DNA of 64,000 nucleotides from Excoecaria cochinchinensis (Eukaryota > Streptophyta > Magnoliopsida > Malpighiales > Euphorbiaceae), in assembly GCA_947683425.1 (NCBI GenBank), contig CANTUQ010000106.1:3124001-3188000 (forward strand), in the 5' to 3' direction. The position numbers and the translations under genes are program-made. The notes below the pieces were generated by a model. It was not told the DNA's origin. It ran no database searches and worked only from the letters and a program-made list of their open reading frames with translations. This document shows positions 1-9,909 of the stretch, in pieces. Numbering within the stretch: the stretch's first letter is position 1; each line of letters starts with the position of its first letter.

Positions 1-425
1 TATTGAATTTTGATATTAATTTGCTTTCACAGTGAATTATAATTCTTAGGATCAAAAATTAGTAGGTGAATTTGTTAAGGTAATAAAATAAAATTATTAT
101 TATTATTATTATTCTTTTGTGTTATTTTAATTTGATTTTGATGATTAAATAACAGTTTTGTTCATACATGTAAGCTTATATGGAGGACAGGTCCTTTCAT
201 GGAGCACTAATCAAGGAGAAAGAATTGCTATTTACTAGTAGTAAGATAATTTATGATTATGAGTAAAAAGTATATATATATATATATATTCTTTTTTCTA
301 ATACAGCAAGGAATATATATCTCAATAAGCGGCTAATATCTTTGTCATTTTATTGATTAATGTGGTCTAATTAATGGTATAATTTAGTATACGAATTTAT
401 TGATTATAAGTTTTAGTAATAACAT
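1..425. other. AT-rich flank, no gene seen
   Basis: Very AT-rich sequence with a (TTA)n microsatellite near 98-116 and a (TA)n run near 271-288. I see no coding signal. It probably belongs to the same MULE-like element that ends at 4544, but no left terminus resembling that end is visible here, so the element would begin outside the window. Confidence 0.5.
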
Positions 426-1330
426 CTAATTTACTCAGAGTATACAGCAAGTTCTATCTAGTATACGCTCAATATACATCTAGTATACGAACAATATACA
501 TCTAATTTACTCAGAGTATACAACAAGTTCCATCTAGTATACGCTCAATATACATCTAGTATACGAACAATATACATCTAATTTACTCAGAGTATACAGC
601 AAGTTTCATCTAGTATACGCACAATATACATTTAGCATACAAACAATATACATCTAGTACACTTCTAGTATACACACAATATACATTTAGTATATGCACT
701 ATATACATCTAGTATACGCACTATATATATCTAGTAAGCGATAGCATACGCATAATATACATCTAGTACACATCTAGTATACACACAATATACATCTAGT
801 ACACATTTAGTATATGCACAATATACATCTAGTACACATCTAGTATACGCACTATATACGTCTAGTATACGTACAATATACATCTAGTACACATATAGTA
901 TACAAACTATATATATCTAGTATACGCATAATATACATTTAGTACACATTTAGTATACGGACAATATACATCTAGTACACCTCTAGTATATGTACTATAT
1001 ACATCTAGTATATGCACAATATACATCTAGTACACATCTAGTATACGCATAATATACATCTAGTACACATCTTGTATATGTACAATATGCATCTAGTACA
1101 CATCTAGTATACGCACAATATACATCTAGTATACGCACTATATACATCTAGTTTACGCATAATATGCATCTAGTACACATCTAGTATATGCACAATATAC
1201 ATCTAGTATACGCACTATATACATCTAGTAGATGCACAATATGCATCTAGTACATATCTAGTATATGGACAATATATATCTAGTATACGCACTATACACA
1301 TCTAGTATACGCATAATATACATCTAGTAA
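426..1330. repeat. Minisatellite array A, about 11-bp base unit
   Basis: Roughly 900 bases made of variants of CATCTAGTATACGCAC and AATATACATCTAGTACA. The units are about 11 bases and combine into 22- and 33-base groups. The left edge starts with three 76-base higher-order repeats (beginning near 426, 502 and 578) that include CTAATTTACTCAGAG. The same consensus in reverse complement forms the array at 33010-34130. There is no spacer/repeat alternation of CRISPR type and no ORF of note. Confidence 0.9.
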
Positions 1331-1530
1331 CAAGATTCAAGGGCCTTATGAGGATAGGTTGGTCATCCAGGTAATTTAATACTATTTGAAAATTAAGGTA
1401 GCCAAGCCATGTGGTCCATAAATTTTTGTGATAGTATTATCTTGAAAAAACAGTGTGCGTGATTACTTTCAGAACTATAAGCATCTTTATCTTCTATGCC
1501 AACATTTGCATTTTCATTACGGTTATACAG

Positions 1531-1822
1531 ATAGATGGGACAATAGTAGCACCTGATAAGCCTCAGAACTGGGATCCAAAACTTTCGCGAATATGGCTTG
1601 ATTTCTCTAAACTGAAAGGAGTTATTTTCCAAGGGAATGGAGTTATTGAAGGTTCAGGAAGCAAATGGTGGGTGGCATCTTGCAAAAAGAACAAGGCTAA
1701 TGTAATTTATTTGAATTACTCTATTGATCTATTTGTGTTAAGGAGCTCAATCAACAAAAAAAAGTGTGGCTGATGTTTATCTTTTTTTCATTTCTTTGCA
1801 GCCTTGCAAAAGAGCACCAACT
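1531..1822 (+). pseudogene. Polygalacturonase (GH28) gene fragment, two exons
   Basis: An exon at 1531-1701, preceded by a CAG acceptor, reads IDGTIVAPDKPQNW, then WLDFSKLKGVIFQGNGVIEG and a KWW segment ending at AN. A phase-0 intron (GT at 1702, CAG ending at 1801) leads to a 21-base exon reading PCKRAPT, followed by GTAAGG. The motifs match the N-terminal part of plant GH28 polygalacturonases, secreted enzymes that cut homogalacturonan in the cell wall. The catalytic GH28 motifs (NTD, DD, GHG, RIK) are absent, and the downstream bases hold no convincing continuation (an in-frame stop near 1873). Upstream exons are also not found. It is best read as a captured partial copy inside the MULE-like element, not a working gene. 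Splice sites look intact, so it could be included in a chimeric transcript. Confidence 0.75.
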
Positions 1823-2474
1823 GTAAGGATCTCTCCCTGTAATTTTATGATCCATTCTATGAAAAAAACAATTTGATCTAGAACTATAAGTCTGCACCAT
1901 GTGAGAATTAATGGACGGGCTATTACAGGGCTAGTTGGAGAAAGTTAATTCTTAAGAGGAGAATTGCCATTAAAATGTCGTGATGCCATACTTTTGTTAG
2001 AAAGCTAAGAAAGATTTCATCAAAGATTTTGTAGCTCGTAGATAATAATATATTCTTCAAACTAAGTTGCACTTCTGCAGAAGCAGCAATGGTTGTTAAT
2101 TGTATAAGCAGTGAATTCTAGGTTAACTAAGTTCTTCATTAATTTGTAAATGAAACGAATTCTTGACCAAGCTTAATAGCTCTCAGATATTCTAAATTCT
2201 AGGTTGTTTAGCTTATTTGTAAATGAAATGCCTTTGTTCTCTGCTTATTATTATGAGTAAAAATCTCAAGTTCCTTTAACTTGCTTTAATATAGCATTTG
2301 TAGTCCCAAAAACAGAAATCTATGCATTAATAACACACATCCACATCAATTTTGAGCATTCCCCTTTGCACTTGCCTTCTTTTTAAAATTTTAAAATGTA
2401 TTTATCGTACCTTTTCATACTGGATGCTACATCAAATGAGCCAATGCACATGAGAAGTTTCTAAGATAGTAATA

Positions 2475-2546
2475 GCTACCCTCGTAAAACTAGCCAATAT
2501 ATGAAAAATAGCTACCCTCGTAAAACTAGCCAATATATGAAAAATC
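2475..2546. repeat. 36-bp tandem duplication (two copies)
   Basis: The stretch beginning GCTACCCTCGTAAAACTAGC is repeated exactly once, at 2475-2510 and 2511-2546. It lies in the non-coding interval 1823-2844, in which I otherwise see nothing coding. Confidence 0.85.
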
Positions 2547-2844
2547 CCAACAATGAAACCTGATATTGAGAAGGTGTTCCAATTAAATTGTACAAACTAA
2601 AATCAACAATAATGATCATGTGTTATTCTTTGTAATGTAACTAAAAATTGATGATAGCATTGATCGCATACAAGATGTTGGGTCACTGTCAAGGATGATA
2701 AGGATTTGCATGTCTGACTCAACCCAAAATGAAAAGTGGAAGTTTCCCATCTGCATTCTAATTTTGCCTAACTATTTTCGGCGAGCATTAGCAACTTCTA
2801 AAGAAGTCATTTTGAAAGACATCATTTACATGTGTAAACTATAT

Positions 2845-3946
2845 CTAGACATTTGATATAGGCTTGAAATCAAGCATCTCTCTTGTATTTAAACGAATAG
2901 AAGGCCCCATTGATGAGCATATATGCGCGCTTTTCCAGTATGCCCTTTGCACCTGATGGCTTGTTCGTTTCTACTGATTTCTGAGAGAATACCAAAAATT
3001 AATTCGTCTGCTTACTACAATAATGCATAGGATAAAGTATATATGAATAGACAAAAGAAAGTATATATTGTCTCCTAAAATTGTGAAGGGGCTATTAAAT
3101 AACATTTCCAACTGATAATTGATGCAGTATCTGTCGAGGGAAAAACAGAAAGTAAATACCAAAGCATACTTTACCTGAGGTAGATTAGTTGCAACAGTAC
3201 TAGCTTTTGGATTTGGCATGAGTCCTCATGGTCCCAGAATCTTACCTAGGCTGGCAACCTGATAAAAAATGGTAAAGACAGATCAATGAGACTCAGAAAA
3301 CCACTAACTCTCCAGAAAGAAGTTGCATCCCATGAACAGGCACAGAAAACCACAGGTAATCAACAAGCAGGATGCATTGAAAGTTGTCTCCAATCAGGGA
3401 GATATTTTTCCAACTTTAATGGCATAGAACAAAATAGGCATATCTTATCAAGTTACTAAAGATACCAAGAATCTGAAAGTTTATATTATCGTTAAAGTTA
3501 AAATGCAAGATGTACAATGCTTAATTAGCTGATGTACTGTAATCCAACGATATATCAAAACTAGACCGTTTATCATTGTATTACTTGAATAAAAATAATG
3601 AAAGTAAAAACATAATTTACAACTTAGTGATTTGCATATAAGAAAGCATAAGTTACTTTTTCATAATAGCAAAAACACATTTGTATAGTCCAATGAAAGT
3701 TAAGCCAAACTTCTCAAATTGAATATTATCCAAAAATTTAAAGAAGAATGAAACTTGCTCTATACTGAACTTGGTTAATATGTGCGCTTTAAAATACAAA
3801 TGGATAAGCAAAGCAACACCTGAGGCATCATATTTGGAGATGTAATTAATTTTTCGAAGTCCATGAATCCTCCTTTTATTTGTGCTATCAAGTACTTCCA
3901 CCAACGAAATTCGCTTCTGCATTTTTTGCTTCATCAAACTTTTCAC
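2845..3946 (-). pseudogene. Chloroplast ribosomal protein L1 pseudogene (three exons)
   Basis: Three minus-strand exons with consensus splice borders encode pieces of nuclear-encoded plastid L1, the uL1 protein of the ribosome L1 stalk. Exon 3946-3820 begins EKFDEAKNAEANFVGG and after a frameshift reads LIAQIKGGFMDFEKLI. Exon 3258-3175 reads VASLGKILGP-stop-GLMPNPKAST, where the conserved GPRG has become GP-TGA-G. Exon 2980-2845 reads KSVETNKPSGAKG, loses two bases, and continues in another frame as WKSAHICSSMGPSIRLN to a stop after KPISNV. The exon expected between the last two is missing. With two frameshifts, a nonsense codon and a lost exon it cannot be functional. Introns are retained, so it arose from a DNA copy, as expected for capture by a Pack-MULE. 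The upstream region 3947-4430 shows no further L1 exon. Confidence 0.88.
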
Positions 3947-4429
3947 CTGAAAATATTAAATTCACATTAGCACTGAGTCAGAAATAAAGGATAAAAATGT
4001 GGATGAACATGAAAAAGCAATTTCTAATATCGTGTAAACTTAAAGAATGAATATCAAATGCAGTTAGTTCAACCACCAAATGCAGTTATTGAACAATATC
4101 AAATTCACTATAATTAAGAGTGACAACTCAAAAAGAAAAAAAAATTACAAATGCATAGAAGGCAAGCCCGAAGAAGAAAGAACACTACTTAAAGCACATA
4201 AATGATAAGTAAACTACCCTTACAACCCATATCGGACACTTTAGTCTCCAAAGAGTCCACGACAAACCGGACAAAGAACAATCTCTGACTCCTCCCCACT
4301 TGATCCACCGACCGGCAACCACCAGATAGCAAGAATTCATGAGTTTTCCTTCTAGCGTCGGCTACAGAATTCCCTCTTTCAATTTGTATCTTTCAACAGT
4401 GAGGAGAGCAAGAGAGTAGAAGAAATGAA

Positions 4430-4544
4430 AAAAGTTGTATTTTTGAAAATAGAAATTTAAGAAGTGAGATTTATGAAAGAGTAAAAAAAATGGTTGTATT
4501 TGTGAAAAAAAAGTAAAAAATGTTGTATTCTGAGTAATTTTCCC
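4430..4544. repeat. MULE-type terminal region (right end)
   Basis: This AT-rich end with runs of A alternating with TTGTATTTTTGAAAATA and GATTTATGAAAGA aligns base by base, by eye about 80 percent, with 43184-43298. The outermost bases are TGAGTAATTTTCCC here and GGGAGTAATTTCCTC there. It marks the right boundary of the element that contains the L1 and polygalacturonase fragments. Confidence 0.6.
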
Positions 4545-5265
4545 TATTTTTTTAACCATATACTCTTATCTAAACTTGATAATAGGCTTGGATATTCGTC
4601 TAATCTGGCCCATCGCCTATAAAAAATTGTGAGTTTGGACAATAAATTTTATTTGTAAATTCGATCCGGCCTTAATGCACATAGAAGTCCACTTTTATGT
4701 AGGTGGATTTGGACTCGTCAATATATGCCTGGGATAAGTCCGACCCACGAATTATAATACATATATATCTTAAACGTTTTGTGTTTAAATTTTTATTAAT
4801 TATATAATTTAAAATATATAAAAATATAAAAAATATAAAATTTTATATAATATAATATGTCCTTTTATGAATTAAATTAATTTTTTATTTAAATATTTTT
4901 AATGGATAGGTCTGGTTCAATCCAAATCCAGCCCGTTCCAAGCCCACCATAAATTTACATGGGTTTGGAATGTGCTTGGACAATAAAGAATTCCAAAATC
5001 CATTAAGTTCGGCTTTAATCCGTGCAAACCGAGAAATGAATAGATATACTCTCATCATTAATTTACATGAAAAGATGATTAAATAAACATTTCAAACTGG
5101 GACTATATTAAAAATTTGCTCCCAACCATGTCATTTTCAATTTAATCACGCAGTTTTCAATTAGGAGACTTAATCTAATAAATCGTTAAATCAAATTCAA
5201 GTTCGGCCTTAATCTGTCCCAAGCTCGGAGATGAACAGATCTCCTCGCCTGATGATGACAGGTAG
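4545..5265. other. Non-coding AT-rich interval with a dispersed motif
   Basis: No gene is seen. A motif of the form AAGTTCGGCYTTAATCYGT followed by a CCGAGAAATGAA-like or CTCGGAGATGAA-like stretch occurs near 5003 and again near 5194, about 190 bases apart. A weaker relative lies near 4660. This may be a degraded repeat, but the copy number here is too low to name a family. Confidence 0.4.
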
Positions 5266-5510
5266 ATGAAGAAGTCTCGTAATGATGAACCTCTTATAGA
5301 ACCTTCTGGTTGGGCCCCTAACGCTCCTAATCAATCCTTCTGGGATGCTTTACTACGAAAAGCCAAAAGTCCCAGTGATCCTTTATGCAGTTATGGAACT
5401 CGGATAGCGATGTGAATGAAAGTGACGAGGACATGGATATGGGTGATCACGAGGTTGATGCGGACTCCACTTGTGAAATTGAGGATGATAGTGAGATTAC
5501 CCTAGACTAA
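5266..5510 (+). pseudogene. Unrecognised acidic ORF remnant, frameshifted
   Basis: An ATG at 5266 opens 49 codons starting MKKSRNDEPLIEPSGWAP and ending at TGA 5413. From about 5390 the next frame reads an acidic stretch starting WNSDSDVNESDEDMDMGD and ends with TAA at 5508-5510. One single-base shift would connect them. I do not recognise the family. The composition resembles low-complexity acidic tails in mobile-element proteins. The Tat element inserted 28 bases downstream. It may be unrelated to either neighbour. Confidence 0.35.
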
Positions 5511-5537
5511 AATAATGACATGCCTTCGATTACCATC

Positions 5538-6013
5538 TGATAATCGAGCTATCGTCTAGCTAGTTCGGTTATCGCCAGTCTATCGGAGTTCGGGTTAACC
5601 ATGCTTCGGAGTTCGGTTGCCAAGAGGTCCAGAGTTCTTTCCAGCAAGATAAGGCTCAGTTTCTCAATAGTCTGGGTAATTGGGGCAGTTCGGCTTCTGC
5701 AATCTAACTAGTCGTTGCTCATTAAAGACACCTATTATGAAGGCAGCCATTACTCAATAAAGGATCATCATGGAGGCAACCGTTATTCAATAAAGGCTCA
5801 TTAAGAGAGCAGCTATTACGAAGGAAATAAAGGGTTATAAGAAGAAGAAAATAAGGTATGTTTGCTCTCTAGAAAAACATCTCTACAATTTGTTTACTTA
5901 ATTATAATCATTGACTTGACTGTGGGAGTATCTTAAAACGGAAACCCGCCAGAATTCTTTGATTTCAGGTGACAATTCAAACTTCCAGCGCCGAAATTTT
6001 GGGACTATCATCA
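5538..6013 (+). repeat. 5' LTR of the Tat element
   Basis: 476 bases beginning TGATAATCGAGC and ending GGGACTATCATCA. It pairs with 16936-17409. Immediately 3' is TTTGGTGCGGTGAGCGTGG (6014-6032), in the position and with the general form of a Tat primer-binding site but degenerate. Confidence 0.93.
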
Positions 6014-6032
6014 TTTGGTGCGGTGAGCGTGG
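6014..6032 (+). promoter_or_regulatory. Degenerate primer-binding site of the Tat element
   Basis: The bases directly after the 5' LTR read TTTGGTGCGGTGAGCGTGG. Position and the TTTGGYGC start fit a tRNA primer-binding site of Tat-type elements, but several bases are off any strong match, consistent with age. The tRNA cannot be assigned by eye. Confidence 0.5.
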
Positions 6033-6262
6033 ACCCTAACAGATTTTCAATAGATCTCTTCCCTAATTTAAACACTGCTGCAGTTCCCGCCACCCAAACA
6101 CAAGCTTTGCCCTTATAGACCCAACCCTTATTAATCTAAAATCAACAATCACCCGTCCAACTATTTGGCCAACAGATACAACCTCAGCAACCTGCTCCTC
6201 AGCCAATTATTCCCAACTTAACTCCACAAATAGCCCAGGCTTTTCTAGCAACGTTAACTGCA

Positions 6263-7150
6263 ATGGCAACTCAGGCGCCTCCCATTCAACCTCCCACACA
6301 ATCCTTCCCCCCAGTTCCTCAAGCCTTCACATCTACTCCACCAGTTTTTCCACCCCCTATGGTTCCGAGTTCCACCATAACACTCACGGCAGAACAGTTT
6401 GAGAAACTCTTCGAGGAGCGGATGCAAAAGTATCAGAACAGAAACACCCTACAGTACAAGAGAAATTTTCAATCACCGATGGCTAGAGAGATTTTGTCTG
6501 CTCCATTCCCAAACATACGGCTGCTGAGCTTGCCTAGGTACAATGGTAGCGCTGATCCCAGGGCCCACCTTGATCAATTCCACCATACAATGCTCGTCCA
6601 TACTACGGATGATGCGGCCATGTGCAAGATTTTTCCTCAGACGCTAATGGAGTCAGCTCAAATATGGTTTAGGAATTTGCCCGAACACTCTATAGCGAGT
6701 TTTTCCTAGTTCAGCGACATGTTTATTGCTAAGTTTGTGGCTGCTATCCGACCTACAAAGGTTTTTACGGATCTTAATTTAGTTCAGCAGGACAAGGGTG
6801 AGACTTTGCGAGCATATGTTGAGAGGTTTAATGTGGTAGCAATGGACATTCAGGATTTGAACCTAGAGGTAGCCAACAACACCCTGATACGAAACACTTA
6901 GTGCCAGGACTTCAGCGACTCTCTCAGCAAGAAGCCCCCGGGTGACTTTACCGAGCTTATGTCCCGAGATCATAACTACATACGGATGGATAAAGCCCGA
7001 CGACTCTAAAGTAGTTCACTGTATGATGATATGGGCCGAGACCTATATAGATTAGCGCATGAGAGAAGAACGGGGAAGAATAAGGTGCGAAACCGAGGTT
7101 CGGGCAGCTCACATCAGACCTATGTAGTTTCATCAAGGCCGACGGATTGA
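6263..7150 (+). pseudogene. Tat gag (capsid) remnant
   Basis: A proline-rich start (MATQAPPIQPPTQSFPPVPQ) is followed by a Retrotrans_gag-like capsid domain: LPRYNGSADPRAHLDQF, then an AQIWFRNLP motif, then a region around FVAAIRPTK and GETLRAYVERFN. The reading frame is the same as protease and reverse transcriptase but is broken by TAG at 6707, TAG at 6899, a stop near 7007 and TGA at 7148. Gag forms the cytoplasmic virus-like particle in related active elements. The true start may lie further upstream, because the proline-rich leader is poorly conserved. Not functional. Confidence 0.8.
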
Positions 7151-7171
7151 AGAGAGGAAAAGTGGACACCA

Positions 7172-8017
7172 TTGAGTGCCCCGAGGGCGCAGATTCTGAA
7201 ATGGCTGAAAGAGTATGACAAGGTGAACTGGCCCAGGCCCATGAGGGAAAGTTTTGGTAGAGATCAGAACCTCTATTGTGCATTTCACAGGGACAAGGGC
7301 CATGAGATGAATGATTGCAATCAGCTCAAGAGAGAGATAGAGTTATTGCTTAGGAAGGGAAAGCTCGCCCAGTTTGTCAAGGGTGACCGAACTAAAGACA
7401 GATCCCGCTCTCCTCGCCGTCAAGATAACCGGGCGAGCACTAGCAGAAAGACCCCAGCTGGAGTCATACATGTTATTGCGGGGGGTAAGCATTATGAAGT
7501 CTTTGAGGATGGCGATCATGTCAAACAACCACACGCAGATTCCTTAGTGGTGGAGGTAATTCAAGATTACCTAGTCCAGCGTATTCTTGTGGACACGGGT
7601 AGCGTGGTCAATCTCATCACTCTGCAGGCATTCAAGGCCTTGAAAATGTCAGATAACATCCTGAAACCAGTGTCCGCGCCACTGATCGGGATATCGAGTC
7701 AGCCAGTCAAAGTGGAGGGATCGGCCAAATTGTCTTTGGAGCTCGGAGATGATGAGGTGACCCAGACTTGCCGCAGCTGCTTTATGGTCGTAGATATCCC
7801 ATTGGCCTACAATGTCATCTTTGGGAGACCATTATTGGCGGGGGTTGACGCATACATCTCCATACGAAAGCTGTTGCTCAAGGTCCCTACCTCTAGGGGC
7901 ATGGCAGTGTTGCGAGGGAGCCAGAAAGCAGCTCGAGAAACATATGTTACGATGTTGAAAGAAGCCAATCAGGCCCTGCCGTTGGATTCTCTGGATGTTT
8001 CTATTGGAGAAGAGTAG
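7172..8017 (+). pseudogene. Tat gag C-terminus and aspartic protease
   Basis: A 281-codon open stretch in frame with gag. Near its start (about residues 31-49) is a zinc-binding-like CAFHRDKGHEMNDC (C-x2-H-x4-H-x4-C), then a basic Arg/Ser-rich linker. A retropepsin follows with the active-site ILVDTGSVVNLI at about residues 139-150 and a YNVIFGRPLL flap-end motif near residue 215. It ends at TAG 8015, in frame with the reverse transcriptase that follows, after another TGA at 8066. The catalytic triad DTG is intact, but the polyprotein is interrupted on both sides. Confidence 0.85.
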
Positions 8018-8071
8018 AGAGCAGAGCTAGTTGATTCATTAATAGAAGTTGAAATAGTTCCAGGATGAAAA

Positions 8072-9064
8072 GTGAGGATTGGGGCAAGCAAGAAGGAAGA
8101 TGAAGTGCGGGCACTCATTACAGTATTGCAAGAATACGTAGATGTGTTCGCTTGGGAGCCTTCGAACATCAAAGGGATTTCTGCTGATATTATGTTCCAT
8201 TCATTGAACATCAGACCAGATAGCAAGCCCATCAAGCAGAAGAAGTGGAACCATGCCCCAGAACGGTAGATAGCAATGACACAAGAAATGGATGTCTTGC
8301 TCAAGAACGGGTTCATCCGAGAGGTTTTATATCCGGACTGGCTTTCCAATGTGGTCTTAGTAAAGAAAGCTAATGGCAAATGGAGGATTTGTGTAGATTT
8401 CACAGACCTCAATAGGGCTTGCCCTAAGGACAGCTACCCTTTGCCCAACATCGACCTCCTAGTTGATTCGATGATAGGATCCGAGGAGTATGCTTTCTTA
8501 GATGCTTCGTCTGGTTACCACCAGATACCAATGAACCCGGAGGACGAGGAGAAGACTGCATTCATCACTTACCAGGCCACATACTGCTACCGGGTGATAC
8601 CGTTTGGATTGAAAAATGCGGGTGCTACATATCAGAGATTAATGAACAAATTGTTTGCTAATCAGCTCGGCAGAAACATGGAGGTGCATGTAGATGTCAT
8701 GATCGTTAAGGGAAAGTCATCTCTTGATCTCCTAACCGAGCGTACAGAAACTTTCCAAACTCTAAGGAAGTTCGGTCTGAAGCTCAATCCAGAGAAGTAC
8801 GCTTTTAGGGTGCAGTCTGGCAAGTTCTTAGGGTTCATGATTTCGAAAAGGGGCATAGAGGCTAATCCAGCCAAGATTCAAGCCATTCTACATATGGAAC
8901 CTCCGAAATCCATTAGGGATGTGCAGAAACATAATGGCAAGGTGACAGCTCTTGGTAGGTTCATCTCCTATTCGGCTAAGCGCTGTCTCCCCTTCTATAA
9001 GGCGCTCAAAAATTTGAAGAATTTGAATGAGACTCGGAATGCCAGCAAGCTTTTGAAGAGCTGA
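8072..9064 (+). pseudogene. Tat reverse transcriptase with altered active site
   Basis: In-frame blocks include WLSNVVLVKKANGKWRICVD, AFLDASSGYHQIPMNPEDE, PFGLKNAGATYQRLMN and KFLGFMISKRGIEANP, the RT fingers-palm-thumb order. The palm motif that should read Y/F-x-DD is HVDVM here, so the second catalytic Asp is replaced by Val. A TAG at 8267 splits the domain start from the rest, and a frameshift near 9020 precedes RNase H. The enzyme copied element RNA into DNA in the ancestor; this copy is dead on three counts. Confidence 0.88.
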
Positions 9065-9909
9065 AACAGTTTCTTGGCACGCCCCCACTGCTGAGTAGGC
9101 CACAGTTGGGTGATGTCCTGTACTTGTATCTGGCAGTTATTCTCGGGGCTGTGGGATCGGTTCTAATCAGAGAAGAAGGTAGCCAGCAGTTTCCCATTTA
9201 CTACGTCAGCAAGGTATTGAGAGGTGTCGAACTTAACTATCCTATCCTAGAGCAAATTGGCCCTCTCATTGATCGTCACGGCAATAAAATTATGGCCCTA
9301 TTTTCAAGCACATACGGTGGTAGTCCGGACCACTCTAATCTCAGGAAAGTACTTCAAAGGCCAGAAGCATCCGGCCGGCTTACAGAATGGAAGGCTCGAT
9401 TGGGTGTGTTAGATATTCGGCATGAGTCTCGCCAGGCCATGAAAGCTCAAGTTCTAGCGAATTTTGTAGCCGAGCTTCATGCTCCACCTCCTAAGCCAGT
9501 CACCCGATCTTGGAAATTATTTGATGATGGAGCTTCCTCATCGGAAGGAGCGGGCATTGGGGTAGTACTAATTTGACCCGGGTGGATAAGCATTAAAGGA
9601 ATGGCTCACATAGCGTTCCCAGCCTCCAACAATGTGGCTGAATATGAGGCTCTGTGTTTTGGATTACAGCTCGCCATTGAGGTAAAACCTGATTCCTTGG
9701 TCATCTTTTCTGATTCGCAGTTGGTGGTAAGCCAGTTGCTTGGCAAATTCGAGGCTAAAGAAAGCACCATGGTCCGGTATAAGGAGTTAGTTACCCTACT
9801 GTTGTTCCAATTGGAGAAGGGGGGATGCACGTGGTCAATAGAGCAGATTCCTCGGGCCGAGAATCAGGGGGCAGATGCCTTAGCTCTCCAGATGTCATAT
9901 GGTCGGTAA
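9065..9909 (+). pseudogene. Tat RNase H and second (archaeal-type) RNase H
   Basis: Downstream of the RT frameshift, frame 1 reads a retroviral RNase H remnant: LYLAVILGAVGSVLIREEG, then YYVSKVLRGVELNYP. Its first catalytic Asp position is not evident. From about 9505 an additional RNase H follows: KLFDDGASSSEGAGIGVVL, a TGA at 9575, then NNVAEYEALCFGLQLAIE, VIFSDSQLVVSQLLG and ENQGADALA, which supply the D-E-D-D set. The tandem of two RNase H domains before integrase is diagnostic of Tat elements. A further shift near 9890 precedes integrase. Confidence 0.85.

Larger units (their letters stand above)
1..4544. mobile_element. Right part of a probable Pack-MULE carrying gene fragments
   Basis: The last ~115 bases (about 4430-4544, ending in AATTTTCCC) closely match the last ~115 bases of the independently delimited insertion at 26620-43298, which has a 9-bp target-site duplication typical of Mutator-like elements. 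The interior holds two unrelated broken gene fragments, a polygalacturonase piece on the plus strand and a chloroplast ribosomal L1 pseudogene on the minus strand, plus a minisatellite array related to the one in the other element. Several captured host genes between Mutator-type ends is the hallmark of a Pack-MULE. The left terminus and TSD are not in the window, so the extent to the left is inference. No transposase is seen. Confidence 0.5.

Noticed and set aside
426..1330. CRISPR-like appearance of the repeat array
   Set aside because: Units are contiguous 11-22 base variants without unique spacers, and the context is a plant genome.
1393..1632. Minus-strand frame opposite the polygalacturonase exon
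   Set aside because: Shadow of the plus-strand exon; no splice or family support.
1531..1822. Functional polygalacturonase gene
   Set aside because: Only two N-terminal exons; catalytic motifs and other exons are absent, and it lies in a gene-capturing element.
2845..3946. Functional chloroplast ribosomal protein L1 gene
   Set aside because: Two frameshifts, a nonsense codon in GPRG and a missing exon.
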